This document shows, one piece after another, positions 19,225-27,385 of a stretch of 64,000 nt of DNA. The stretch is from the NCBI RefSeq assembly GCF_036013975.1, contig NZ_CP107904.1:3907001-3971000 (forward strand), given 5' to 3'. Numbering within the stretch: position 1 is the stretch's first letter; every line of letters starts with the position of its first letter. A program made the translations under genes and the position numbers. The notes under the pieces are model-generated. The model worked only from the letters and a program-made list of their open reading frames with translations. It was not told the origin of the DNA and did no database searches. This DNA is from Kitasatospora sp. NBC_00458 (GTDB taxonomy: Bacteria > Actinomycetota > Actinomycetes > Streptomycetales > Streptomycetaceae).

Positions 19225-20487
19225 TCAGACCGCCAGCGAGCCGGCGTCGCCCATCACGATCACCGGGTGGGCGGCCGGGTCCAGGGTCCGGATCAGCTGG
19301 GCCATCTTGTCCTCCGGGATCGAGACGCAGCCATGCGTCGGACCGCCGTGGTCGACGTGGATCCAGATGCCGCCGCCCTTGGTCGAACCGTCGGGACGGC
19401 GCGGGTCGAGCGGGGAGTTCCCGGGCACCCGGTTGTAGTTGATCGCGACCACGTAGTCGAAGGAGCCGGCGAGCTGCTCCCCGGCGAAGCCCCGGCCGGA
19501 GACCACGAAGCTGGGGTCCTTGTCGTACGGGAGCCTGCTGCCCGGGTCGGCCTTGCGGCCGCCCGCGTCGGTGAGCGAGTAGACGCCGATCGGGCTGCGC
19601 AGGTCGCCCTCGTTGTGGTCGGTGGTCCAGCCCTTGAACGCGTTGTGGCCCTGCCAGGTCTCGCCGGCCAGCCAGCGGCCCTCGGGGGTGCGGGTCCAGA
19701 GCGTCACGGCCGCCTTGTTGGTGTCCTTGCCCTCGCCGGTGGCGAGCACGACCTGGGTCGACTCGGCGGGTATCCGGGCGGCGAAGGCGGCGCCGAGGCC
19801 CGGTATCGCGGCCACCGAGCCGTCGGCCCGCGCCTCGCTGCGGTCGGCGGCCGGCTCCCCGGTGTGCCGGGCGTCGGCGGCGGGGGCGGCGGTCGGGGAG
19901 GCCTGGTCGGTCACCGGCGGGGCGGCGGCGGGCGGCGCGGCGGACTGGGCCGCCGCGGGCTGGTCCGGGGCCGCGACGCCCTCCGGGCCGGGGCCGTCCG
20001 CACTGGTCACGCCGGTCCTGGCGGCGTCCTGGCCGACGGTGTACCAGCCGGCGGCGGCCGCCAGCAGCAGGGCGGTTCCGGCGGTGACGGCCCGGCCGGT
20101 GCGCTTCTTCTTGGGCTTGCGCCGGTGGCCGCGGGCGGCGGCCCGGGAGCCCGCGGGGGCTGCGGCGGCGGGCGCTGCGCCCTGGGCGGGCACCGGTGCC
20201 GGACCCGCCGCCGGCCCGGGACCGGCCACGGGCTCCGCCTGCTCCGCCGGGGCGGCCTGGAACGGCTGGTCGTACACGTCGTGCTCGGCCAGGCTCCGGT
20301 AGGGGTACGCCGCGTGGCCGTGGTCGTCCCGGCCCTCGTAGGGCCCCGGGTGCGGCGCCTCGTACTGCTGCGGGTACGACGGCTGGTACGGCTGCTGGTA
20401 GCCGTACGACTGTTGCGGCACCTCGTACACCGGCTCGTACCCCGGCTCGTACGACGGGTACGCGGTGGAGCGATCGGAACCGGACAT
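19225..20487 (-). CDS. Membrane-anchored L,D-transpeptidase (YkuD domain)
   Basis: Forms 3-3 peptidoglycan cross-links on the outer face of the membrane. 420 aa: a Tyr/Pro/Gln-rich cytoplasmic N-terminus (residues 1-~80), a single membrane helix (GRAVTAGTALLLAAAAGWYTVG, ~residues 130-150), an Ala/Pro linker, then the YkuD domain. The catalytic motif is H-x5-HGCVS in HVDHGGPTHGCVSIPEDKM. Tyr-rich cytoplasmic tails could be targets of phosphorylation or protein contacts; that is speculation. ATG 20487. Confidence 0.9.
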   Translation of the reverse strand: MSGSDRSTAYPSYEPGYEPVYEVPQQSYGYQQPYQPSYPQQYEAPHPGPYEGRDDHGHAAYPYRSLAEHDVYDQPFQAAPAEQAEPVAGPGPAAGPAPVPAQGAAPAAAAPAGSRAAARGHRRKPKKKRTGRAVTAGTALLLAAAAGWYTVGQDAARTGVTSADGPGPEGVAAPDQPAAAQSAAPPAAAPPVTDQASPTAAPAADARHTGEPAADRSEARADGSVAAIPGLGAAFAARIPAESTQVVLATGEGKDTNKAAVTLWTRTPEGRWLAGETWQGHNAFKGWTTDHNEGDLRSPIGVYSLTDAGGRKADPGSRLPYDKDPSFVVSGRGFAGEQLAGSFDYVVAINYNRVPGNSPLDPRRPDGSTKGGGIWIHVDHGGPTHGCVSIPEDKMAQLIRTLDPAAHPVIVMGDAGSLAV

Positions 20488-20559
20488 GCGGCCGATCCTG
20501 CCAAACCCGCGGCCCGTTGGGAAACCCGGGGCCTGTGCGGAGCCGGTGAAGAAGCCGCT

Positions 20560-20584
20560 GCCCGGGCCGTCAGACGGCCCGGGC
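20560..20584. terminator. Near-perfect palindromic hairpin downstream of mqnE
   Basis: GCCCGGGCCG and CGGCCCGGGC arms pair over at least 10 bp (12 by strict palindrome) about 40 bp after the mqnE stop. Likely factor-independent termination before the L,D-transpeptidase promoter. Confidence 0.75.
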
Positions 20585-20624
20585 GGCGGGAGGGCTGGGG
20601 CGGGGACCGCCGGTCGCCGAGGGG

Positions 20625-21788
20625 TCAGAGGCGCATCGCCTGCGGGGTCTCACGGCGGCCGAGGTCCGGGCCGTCGTACTCCCGGATGACCTCGTAGCGG
20701 GTGTTGCGCTCCACCGGCCGGAACCCGGCGTCCCTGATCAGGCCCAGCAGGTCGTCCCGGCCGAGCTTGTTCGGGGTGCCGAAGTTGTCGGCGTCGTGGG
20801 TGATCTTGTACTCGACCACCGAGCCGTCCATGTCGTCCGCGCCGTGGCTGAGCGCCAGCTGCGCGGTGGTGACGCCGTGCATCACCCAGAAGACCTTGAC
20901 GTGCGGGACGTTGTCGAAGAGCAGCCGGGAGACGGCGAAGGTCTTCAGCGCCTCGGCTCCGGTGGCCATCTCGGTACGGGCCATCAGCTTGTTGCGCACG
21001 ACGCCGTCCTTGGAGTCGTGGAAGTCGTGCTGGTAGCGCAGCGGGATGAAGACCTGGAAGCCGCCGGTCTCGTCCTGCAGCTCGCGCAGCCGCAGCACGT
21101 GGTCGACCCGGTGGCGGGGCTCCTCGATGTGGCCGTACAGCATGGTGGACGGCGTCTTGAGGCCCTTGCTGTGGGCGAGCCGGTGGATCCGCGACCAGTC
21201 CTCCCAGTGGGTGTCGTGGTCGACGATGTGCCGGCGGACCTCCCAGTCGAAGATCTCCGCGCCGCCGCCGGTGAGCGACTCCAGGCCGGCGTCGATCAGC
21301 TCGTCCAGGATCTCGTCGGCGGGCAGGCCGCTGATCCGCTCGAACCAGTGGATCTCGGTGGCGGTGAAGGCCTTCAGCGAGACGTTCGGCAGCGCCGCCT
21401 TCAGCTCCCGCAGCGAACGCGGGTAGTAGCGCCACGGCAGGGTCGGGTGGAGGCCGTTGACGATGTGCAGCTCGGTGAGGGAGTCGACCTCCATCGCCTT
21501 GGCGAGGCGGACGGCCTCCTCGATGCGCATCGTGTACGCATCCTTCTCGCCCGGCTTGCGCTGGAACGAGCAGTAGGCGCAGGACGCGCTGCACACGTTG
21601 GTCATGTTGAGGTGGCGGTTGACGTTGAAGTGGACGACGTCGCCGTTCTTCTGCGTCCGCACGTGGTGGGCCAGCCCGCCCAGCCAGGCCAGGTCGTCGC
21701 TCTCGTAGAGCGCGATCCCGTCCTCGCGGGTCAGCCGCTCACCCGCGTAGACCTTCGCCTCCAGCTCGCGCTTGAGCCCTGCGTCCAT
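20625..21788 (-). CDS. mqnE: Aminofutalosine synthase (radical SAM)
   Basis: Second step of the futalosine route to menaquinone: joins the chorismate-derived enolpyruvyl benzoate to SAM to give aminodeoxyfutalosine. 387 aa. The radical-SAM cysteines are C66, C70 and C73 in NVCSASCAYCSF, and the C-terminal half fits the MqnE/MqnC family. MqnE is preferred over MqnC because of the N-terminus (LTREDGIALYESDDLAWLGGLA) and its nearness to ubiX; ubiD and mqnP are 15-18 kb away. In Streptomyces these genes are usually close together. Confidence 0.9.
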   Translation of the reverse strand: MDAGLKRELEAKVYAGERLTREDGIALYESDDLAWLGGLAHHVRTQKNGDVVHFNVNRHLNMTNVCSASCAYCSFQRKPGEKDAYTMRIEEAVRLAKAMEVDSLTELHIVNGLHPTLPWRYYPRSLRELKAALPNVSLKAFTATEIHWFERISGLPADEILDELIDAGLESLTGGGAEIFDWEVRRHIVDHDTHWEDWSRIHRLAHSKGLKTPSTMLYGHIEEPRHRVDHVLRLRELQDETGGFQVFIPLRYQHDFHDSKDGVVRNKLMARTEMATGAEALKTFAVSRLLFDNVPHVKVFWVMHGVTTAQLALSHGADDMDGSVVEYKITHDADNFGTPNKLGRDDLLGLIRDAGFRPVERNTRYEVIREYDGPDLGRRETPQAMRL

Positions 21789-21850
21789 GCGGTGCCCCGC
21801 CTCCTCCGACTTCGATTCCTTGCCGGAACGAGCGTACGCCCCCGCCGTGC

Positions 21851-22813
21851 TCAGCCCGCGAGCAGCTCCGCGAGCAACGCCGGTTCGATGTTCCCGCCGC
21901 TCACCACGGCGGCGGTGCGCCGTCCGCCGGTCTCGGCGGCGCGGTGGAAGTACGCGGCCGGGGCGACCGCGCCGGACGGCTCGGCGACCAGCCGGCCGCG
22001 CCGCGCCAGCAGCGCCACCGTCGCGCGGATCTCGTCCTCGGTGACGGTGACGATGTCGTCCACGTAGGCGGTGAGGTGCTCGAACGGCAGCGCGCCGACC
22101 GAGGGGGTGCGCAGCCCGTCCGCGATCGTCCGGTAGGTGTCGGCGACCGGCCAGGCCACCCGCTCACCGGCCCGCAGGCTGGCCTGGGCGTCGGCGGCCA
22201 GCTCGGGTTCGACGCCGATCACCCGCACGCCCGGCCGGGTGAGCTTGAGGGCGGCCGCCGTGCCGGAGATCAGCCCGCCGCCGCTGACCGGGACGAGGAC
22301 GGTGTCGAGGTCCGCCGGGGCGTCCTCGGCGATCTCCAGGCCCACGGTGCCCTGGCCCGCGATGATGTACGGGTCGTCGTACGGCGGCACCCAGACGTAG
22401 CCGTGCCGCTCGGCCAGCTCGCCGGGCACGGTGTCCCGCTCCTCCGGCGACACCAGCACCACCTCGGCGCCGAACGACCGGGTGCCCTCGACCTTGACCG
22501 CCGGCGAGGTGTCCGGCATCACGATCACGGCCTTGATGCCGAGCAGGTCCGCCGCGTACGCCACAGCCTGCGCGTGGTTGCCGCTGGACTGGGCGACCAC
22601 GCCGCGGGCCCGCTCGTCCCCGCTCAGCGCGGCGAGCCGGTTGTACGCCCCGCGGGTCTTGAAGGCCCCGGTCGGCTGGAGGTTCTCCGGCTTGAGCCAG
22701 AGCCGCCGCTCGCCGTCGGCCGCCCAGGGGGCGGGGACCAGCGGGGTGCGCACGGCGACCCCCGCGATCCGCTCCCGGGCCGCGTGCAGCTCCTCCAGAC
22801 CGACCAGTGCCAT
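21851..22813 (-). CDS. PLP-dependent threonine/serine dehydratase-like enzyme
   Basis: Fold-type II PLP enzyme, 320 aa, catalysing dehydrative deamination of hydroxy-amino acids. The Schiff-base lysine is K52 in GAFKTRGAYNRL, the substrate loop is SSGNHAQ, and the phosphate loop is SGGGLISG. There is no ACT domain, so it resembles catabolic threonine dehydratase or a serine racemase-type enzyme rather than biosynthetic IlvA. ATG 22813 has AGGGGAG 8 nt upstream. It starts 5 nt after the stop of the lrp-type gene, so the regulator probably senses the amino acid that this enzyme degrades. Confidence 0.85.
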   Translation of the reverse strand: MALVGLEELHAARERIAGVAVRTPLVPAPWAADGERRLWLKPENLQPTGAFKTRGAYNRLAALSGDERARGVVAQSSGNHAQAVAYAADLLGIKAVIVMPDTSPAVKVEGTRSFGAEVVLVSPEERDTVPGELAERHGYVWVPPYDDPYIIAGQGTVGLEIAEDAPADLDTVLVPVSGGGLISGTAAALKLTRPGVRVIGVEPELAADAQASLRAGERVAWPVADTYRTIADGLRTPSVGALPFEHLTAYVDDIVTVTEDEIRATVALLARRGRLVAEPSGAVAPAAYFHRAAETGGRRTAAVVSGGNIEPALLAELLAG

Positions 22814-22818
22814 CGCCG

Positions 22819-23280
22819 TCACTCCCCTTCGGCGAGCGGCAGCTCGCTCACCCGGCTCTCCCATTTCGTGGAGAGTACGACGGTCGTGCGGGTACGGGCC
22901 ACACCCTTCGTGCCGGAGATCCGCTTCACCGCCGATTCCAGCCCCTCGACGTCCGGAACCCGGACCTTGAGCATGTACGAGTCGTCGCCGGCGATGAACC
23001 AGCAGTCCTCGACCTCGCCCAGGTCCTTCAGCCGGAACGCGACGTCCTCGTGGTCGGCCGCGTCGGTGAGCTGGAGCCCGATCAGTGCCGTGACGCCGAA
23101 GCCGAGCGAGGCCGGGTTGACCGTCGCGCGGTAGCCGGTGATCACCCCGGCCTGCTCCAGCCGGTTGATGCGGTCAGTGACGCTCGGGCCGGAGAGGCCC
23201 ACCAGTCGGCCCAGCTCGGCGTAGGACGCGCGGCCGTTCTCCCGAAGCGCCTGGATGAGCTGTCTGTCCACCGTGTCCAT
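22819..23280 (-). CDS. Lrp/AsnC-family regulator
   Basis: Feast/famine regulator, 153 aa. The N-terminal HTH reads NGRASYAELGRLVGLSGPSVTDRINRLEQAGVI, followed by an Lrp ligand (RAM) domain with GFGVTALIGLQL and VARTRTTVVLSTKWE. Upstream member of a two-gene operon with the threonine dehydratase-like gene. Probably autoregulated from the 150-bp region 23281-23431, as is common for the family. Confidence 0.92.
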   Translation of the reverse strand: MDTVDRQLIQALRENGRASYAELGRLVGLSGPSVTDRINRLEQAGVITGYRATVNPASLGFGVTALIGLQLTDAADHEDVAFRLKDLGEVEDCWFIAGDDSYMLKVRVPDVEGLESAVKRISGTKGVARTRTTVVLSTKWESRVSELPLAEGE

Positions 23281-23431
23281 ATACCGTCCGCGTCCTTCCG
23301 AACCTCACCAGACCCACAGATCATTATCCGGATTCAAAGGTGCCATGCTCGGACCAACCCGGATATCGCAGAGAACATACTCTCCCGACTCCCGGTGCCT
23401 CACTCCCCCTCAGCCCGACCCGTCGGTGTCG

Positions 23432-24097
23432 TCAGGCCGATCGGCCGTCCTCCCGGGCGGCGGCACCCAACTCGCCCTCCCACCGCCGGTACAGCCCGTG
23501 CGGCACTCCGACCGCGTCCAGCACCCGCCCGGCGACGAAATCGACCAGCTCGCGGACGGTGGAGCCGCCGGCGTAGAAACCGGGCGAGGCGGGGAGCACG
23601 ACCGCCCCCTGCGCGTCCAGCTCCACCAGGTGCTTCAACGTCACCCCGTTGAGTGGCGCCTCGCGGACGCAGACCACGAGCGGGCGGCGCTCCTTGAGGG
23701 TGACGCTGGCCACCCGCTGGAGCAGGTCCTTGCTCAGGCCGAGCGCGATGCCGGCCACCGCGCCGGTGGTCGCGGGGACGACCAGCATGCCCTTCGCCGG
23801 GTACGAGCCGCTGGACGGGCCGGCGGCGAAGTCCCCCGCCGACCAGTACCGGACGTCGTCGAGGCGCTCCTCCGGGACGCCCAGCCAGGCCGAGAGGTCG
23901 GTGCGCCAGTGCGCGTCGCGGAAGGAGATGCCGGTCTCGTCGAGGATGGTGAGCCGCGCGGCGCGGCTCACCACGAGGTCCACGGCCTCGTCCGCGGCGA
24001 GCAGCGCGCGGATCACGGACGCGGCGTAGGGCGTCCCGGACGCTCCGGACACTCCCACGACCCAGGGCTGGCGTACTGGCTGCTTCGGCTTCTCCAT
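23432..24097 (-). CDS. ubiX: UbiX-type flavin prenyltransferase
   Basis: Makes prenylated FMN, the cofactor that UbiD-type decarboxylases need. 221 aa, with the flavoprotein motifs VVGVSGASGTPYAASVIRAL at the N-terminus and LVVPATTGAVAGIALGLSKDL, and the conserved KERRPLVVCVREAPLN. The matching ubiD lies at 37639-39096 and mqnE at 20625-21788, so it most likely serves menaquinone synthesis. ATG 24097; a TATA-like box at 24106-24113 could serve both this gene and the divergent one. Confidence 0.93.
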   Translation of the reverse strand: MEKPKQPVRQPWVVGVSGASGTPYAASVIRALLAADEAVDLVVSRAARLTILDETGISFRDAHWRTDLSAWLGVPEERLDDVRYWSAGDFAAGPSSGSYPAKGMLVVPATTGAVAGIALGLSKDLLQRVASVTLKERRPLVVCVREAPLNGVTLKHLVELDAQGAVVLPASPGFYAGGSTVRELVDFVAGRVLDAVGVPHGLYRRWEGELGAAAREDGRSA

Positions 24098-24159
24098 GGT
24101 TGCTTTCTATACTCACTCGGCCCGCCCGGCCCCGGCGGCGTCCTGGAAGGATGGGCGCC

Positions 24160-24903
24160 ATGGCAGCGACCCTCGTCGACCTCACCCATCAGGTGACCAC
24201 CGCGATGCCGGTCTACCCCGGCGATCCGGCCGTGGTCCTGGAGCCCGCGCTCACCACCTCCACCGCCGGGGTGAACGTGCTGGCCCTGCACCTCGGCTCG
24301 CAGTCCGGCACCCACGTGGACGCGCCCTACCACGTGGACGTCACCTGGCCCACCCTGGACGGCCTGCCGCTGGAGCTGTTCACCGGCCCGGTGGTCGTCG
24401 CCGACCTGCGCGGCCTGGAGCCGCGCGCGGCCGTCACCGCCGAGCAGCTCGCGCCCGCGCTGGAGCGCGCCGGCGAGGGCACCGTCCTGCTGCTGGCCAC
24501 CGGCTGGGCCCGGCACTGGGGCACCGACACCTACCTCGCCCACCCCAGCCTGACCGCCGGTGCGGCCGAGGCGATCGTCGCCGCCGGGGTGCGGACGGTC
24601 GGCGTGGACGCGCTCAGCGTCGACCCCACCCCCGACCCGGGGCCCGGCGACCCGGCGGTGGCCGCGCTGCTCGCCGACCTCACCGACGAGCACGACCAGC
24701 CGGCCGCCGACGAGCCCACCCTGGCCGCGCACCGGGTCCTGCTCGGCGCGCCCGGCGGCGGCGTCATCGCCGAGAACCTCACCGATCTGCGGCCGCTGCT
24801 GGAGGCCCAGCAGGCCGGGCGGCCGGTCGAGATCTCGCTCTTCCCGATCCGGCTGGTGGCGGCCGACGGGGCGCCGGTCCGCGCGGTGGCCCGGCTGGGG
24901 TGA
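24160..24903 (+). CDS. Cyclase-family (kynurenine formamidase-like) metal hydrolase
   Basis: 247 aa protein of the cyclase/kynurenine formamidase family. The metal-binding signature is SQSGTHVDAPYH (H-x-G-T-H-x-D-x-P type), and the N-terminus DLTHQVTTAMPVYPGDPAV is typical. Such enzymes hydrolyse amides or lactones such as N-formylkynurenine, but the substrate cannot be told here and no tryptophan-catabolism genes are adjacent. ATG 24160 chosen because GGAAGG lies 9 nt upstream; the ATG at 24151 touches that site directly. Confidence 0.88.
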   Translation: MAATLVDLTHQVTTAMPVYPGDPAVVLEPALTTSTAGVNVLALHLGSQSGTHVDAPYHVDVTWPTLDGLPLELFTGPVVVADLRGLEPRAAVTAEQLAPALERAGEGTVLLLATGWARHWGTDTYLAHPSLTAGAAEAIVAAGVRTVGVDALSVDPTPDPGPGDPAVAALLADLTDEHDQPAADEPTLAAHRVLLGAPGGGVIAENLTDLRPLLEAQQAGRPVEISLFPIRLVAADGAPVRAVARLG

Positions 24904-24921
24904 CCCCGGACCGGGCGCCGG

Positions 24922-24951
24922 CCCCGGCTCGGGCTCGGGCTCGGGCTCGGC
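24922..24951. repeat. 6-bp GGCTCG tandem repeat
   Basis: Short run of GGCTCG units just after the cyclase-family gene. Simple-sequence slippage, no function evident. Confidence 0.7.
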
Positions 24952-25141
24952 TGCGCGATCGGCCCCGGCGCCCGCCTCGCTCCGGCCGCGCTCCGGGGTG
25001 GCTCCGGGTTGCTCCGGGGTGGCTCCGGCACGGCGGTGACGCGGCCCCGCGGTGACACCGGGACGACCCCCGATCGGCCGCGGGCCGCCCCCGGACCTCC
25101 CCGGAGGCGCCCGGGCCGACCGGTCCGATCCGCCGAACCGC

Positions 25142-25169
25142 TTGACCCGCCCGGTACTTGGTCTAGACC
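25142..25169 (+). promoter_or_regulatory. Candidate promoter overlapping a DasR-type operator
   Basis: TTGACC (25142-25147) and TAGACC (25164-25169), 16 bp apart, make a plausible -35/-10 pair for the MOSC gene. The -10 lies inside the palindrome at 25159-25170, so a bound repressor would block polymerase. Confidence 0.45.
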
Positions 25170-25170
25170 A
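25159..25170. promoter_or_regulatory. Perfect TGGTCTAGACCA palindrome (DasR dre-like site)
   Basis: A 12-bp perfect palindrome identical to the core of the known DasR-responsive element of streptomycetes, 31 bp before the MOSC gene ATG. A second perfect palindrome, CCGGCGTACGCCGG, lies at 25174-25187. Whether DasR or another HutC-type GntR protein binds is not shown. Confidence 0.7.
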
Positions 25171-25201
25171 TCCCCGGCGTACGCCGGTACGCTGTCCGGC
25201 C

Positions 25202-25918
25202 ATGGCAGAGATCATCGGAGTGATCGAGCAGCTCTGGCGCTACCCCGTGAAGTCCACCGGCGGCGAGCGGCTCGACTCCGTCGAGGTGGACGACCGCGGG
25301 CTCGCGGGCGACCGCCTCTACGCCGTGCGCGACGGCAACGGCAAGCTGGGCTCCGGCAAGAACACCCGCCGGTTCCGGCGGATGGACGGCCTGCTCCGGC
25401 TCTCCTCCCGGCTCGGCCGGCGGATCGACGGCCCCGAGCTGTTCGACCCGCTGGGCCGCCCGGTCGCCGACCCGACCGCGTTCCTGCGCGCCTACCTCCA
25501 GCGCGACGACGTCGAACTCGCCCGCGAGGACGCCGTTTCGCACTTCGACCAGCTCCCGGTCAGCGTGCTCACCACCGCCACCCTGGACTGGGTGGCGGAG
25601 GCCGCGCCGTCCGCCGTCGTGGACGTCCGCCGGTTCCGGCCCAACGTCCTGCTGCGCACGCCGCCCGGCACCCCGCCGTTCGTCGAGGACGAGTGGTTCG
25701 GCCGCGAGGGCCGGGCCGGTGCGCGCTCCGGCGCCCGGCTCGCCTTCGTCCGCTCCAGCGAGCGCTGCGCGATGACCACCGCCGCCCAGCCCGGGCTCCC
25801 GCACGCCCCCGAGATCCTCAAGGCCATCGCCCAGGCCCACGACACCCGCCTGGACGCGCTCGCCGAGGTCGCCGCCCCCGGCCGGCTCTCCGTGGGCGAC
25901 ACGCTCTCCCTGCACTGA
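25202..25918 (+). CDS. MOSC-domain protein (molybdenum-cofactor sulfurase C-terminal type)
   Basis: 238 aa. Residues 1-~110 look like a MOSC N-terminal beta-barrel domain (IIGVIEQLWRYPVKSTGGERLDSVEVDDRGLAGDRLYAV). The C-terminal MOSC domain has the invariant cysteine in RSSERCAMTT, used in sulfur carrying or molybdenum-cofactor binding in relatives such as YiiM and mARC. No molybdoenzyme is adjacent. ATG 25202; no clear ribosome site is seen. The DasR-like site upstream is the main clue to its regulation. Confidence 0.9.
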   Translation: MAEIIGVIEQLWRYPVKSTGGERLDSVEVDDRGLAGDRLYAVRDGNGKLGSGKNTRRFRRMDGLLRLSSRLGRRIDGPELFDPLGRPVADPTAFLRAYLQRDDVELAREDAVSHFDQLPVSVLTTATLDWVAEAAPSAVVDVRRFRPNVLLRTPPGTPPFVEDEWFGREGRAGARSGARLAFVRSSERCAMTTAAQPGLPHAPEILKAIAQAHDTRLDALAEVAAPGRLSVGDTLSLH

Positions 25919-26005
25919 CGGGCGCATTGCACCGACGCGTCGTCAAGTCCCTTCGGCCTGCCTCGAATCACACCCCGGCCTCACCACTTGACTGATCCGC
26001 GCCTA

Positions 26006-26031
26006 TCCTGTCTTACTGTCGTAGGACAGGA
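26006..26031. promoter_or_regulatory. Operator palindrome upstream of the GntR-ABC operon
   Basis: TCCTGTC-T-TAC-TGTC-GTA-G-GACAGGA: 7-bp perfect outer arms and 3-bp inner arms around a 4-bp centre, ending 9 bp before the GTG start. It contains the ribosome site (AGGAG) and probably the -10 region. Typical of autorepression by YtrA-type GntR regulators. Confidence 0.7.
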
Positions 26032-26040
26032 GAACAACTG

Positions 26041-26442
26041 GTGATCGAGTTCGTGCTCGACGGCCGCTCGCGGGTGGCCACGTACATGCAGCTGGTGCTG
26101 CAGGTGAAGCAGGCGCTGCGAGTCGGACTGGCGCAACCGGGGGACCGGCTGCCCAAGGTGCGCGACGTGGCCCAGTCCCTGGCGATCAACCCCAACACCG
26201 TGCTCAAGGCCTACCGGGAGCTGGAGTTGGAGGGGCTCGCCGAGGGCCGGCCCGGAGTGGGGACGTTCCTGGTCCGCACCCTGGCCGGGCCGTCGCTGTC
26301 CCACCAGGCAGAACTGCGCGAGGAGTTGGTGGCCTGGCTGCGCAAGGCGCAGGCCGCCGGACTCGCCCGCGAGGACATCACCGCGCTGATCGACACCACC
26401 ACGCGGGCCACGTTCGACCGGCCGTCACCGAAGGACGGCTGA
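26041..26442 (+). CDS. GntR-family regulator, YtrA subfamily
   Basis: 133 aa, short as expected for YtrA types, which have a winged HTH and only a small dimerisation tail. The HTH reads PGDRLPKVRDVAQSLAINPNTVLKAYRELELEGLAEGRPGVGTFL. First gene of a three-gene operon with an ABC ATPase and a permease, the usual setting of this subfamily. GTG at 26041 with AGGAG 8 nt upstream. Probably represses the operon through the palindrome at 26006-26031, with induction by cell-wall-active compounds a possibility from the family. Confidence 0.93.
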   Translation: MIEFVLDGRSRVATYMQLVLQVKQALRVGLAQPGDRLPKVRDVAQSLAINPNTVLKAYRELELEGLAEGRPGVGTFLVRTLAGPSLSHQAELREELVAWLRKAQAAGLAREDITALIDTTTRATFDRPSPKDG

Positions 26443-26482
26443 CCCGCACGGCACCCGCCAGACCGCATCCTTGGGGGAACAC

Positions 26483-27385
26483 ATGACGGAAGTCGCTTTG
26501 CAGACTGAAGGGTTGGGCAAGCGCTATGGCCAGACCTGGGCACTCCAGGGCTGCTCGCTGCAGCTCCCCGCCGGGCGGATCGCCGCCCTGGTCGGCCCCA
26601 ACGGCGCCGGCAAGTCCACCCTGCTCCACCTCGCCGTCGGCCTGCTGCAGCCCGACGCCGGGCAGGTCCGAGTCTTCGGGCAGGACCCGCGGGACAACGT
26701 CGAAGCCCTCGCCGACCTCGGGTTCGTCGCCCAGGACACCCCGCTCTACCCGGACTTCACCGCCACCGAGCTGATCACCATGGGCAGCCGGCTCAACCGC
26801 CGCTGGGACTCCGCGATCGCCCGCGACCGGCTCGACCGGATCGGCATCCCGCACGACAAGCCGGTCGGCAAGCTCTCCGGCGGGCAGCGCGCCCAGGTCG
26901 CGCTCGCCCTGGCCCTGGCCAAGAAGCCCCGGCTGCTGCTGCTCGACGAACCGGTCGCCGCCCTCGACCCGCTCGCCCGGCACGAGTTCATGCAGGCCCT
27001 GATGGGCGCGGTCGGCGAGTACGGCACCACCGTGCTGCTCTCCTCCCACCTGCTCGCCGACCTCGAACGGGTCTGCGACCACCTGATCGTCCTGCAGACC
27101 GCCCACGTGCAGCTCTCCGGCGCGGTCGACGACCTGCTCGCCTCGCACTGCCGCCTGGTCGGCCCGCGGATCCCCGACGGCGCCGCGGTGCCCGGCGTGG
27201 CGGCGGTGGTCCGGGCCAGCCACACCGAGCGGCAGTCCACCCTGCTGGTCCGCACCGACGGCCCGGTCGAGGCCGACCGGTGGGCCGTGCACGACGTCAC
27301 CCTGGAGGACCTCGTCCTCGCCTACCTCGGCGCCGCCGACACCCGGACGACCGGCGCCGACCCGCGCCCGGAGGTGACCGCATGA
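26483..27385 (+). CDS. ABC transporter ATP-binding protein
   Basis: 300 aa ATPase. Walker A GPNGAGKST (residues ~39-47), signature LSGGQRAQVALALAL, Walker B LLLLDEPVAALDP and switch histidine SSHLLADLERVCDH are all intact. A ~70-residue C-terminal extension follows, as in drug/bacitracin-type exporters. ATG 26483 with GGGGGAA upstream. Its stop overlaps the permease ATG (ATGA at 27382), so the two are made together. Confidence 0.95.
   Translation: MTEVALQTEGLGKRYGQTWALQGCSLQLPAGRIAALVGPNGAGKSTLLHLAVGLLQPDAGQVRVFGQDPRDNVEALADLGFVAQDTPLYPDFTATELITMGSRLNRRWDSAIARDRLDRIGIPHDKPVGKLSGGQRAQVALALALAKKPRLLLLDEPVAALDPLARHEFMQALMGAVGEYGTTVLLSSHLLADLERVCDHLIVLQTAHVQLSGAVDDLLASHCRLVGPRIPDGAAVPGVAAVVRASHTERQSTLLVRTDGPVEADRWAVHDVTLEDLVLAYLGAADTRTTGADPRPEVTA

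Noticed and set aside
24106-24113. TATACT/TATAGA box between ubiX and the cyclase-family gene
   Set aside because: Good -10 likeness on both strands but no matching -35 on either, so I did not list it as a promoter on its own.
24922-24951. Short tandem units that could suggest a CRISPR-like array
   Set aside because: Units are only 6 bp with no spacers; simple-sequence slippage.
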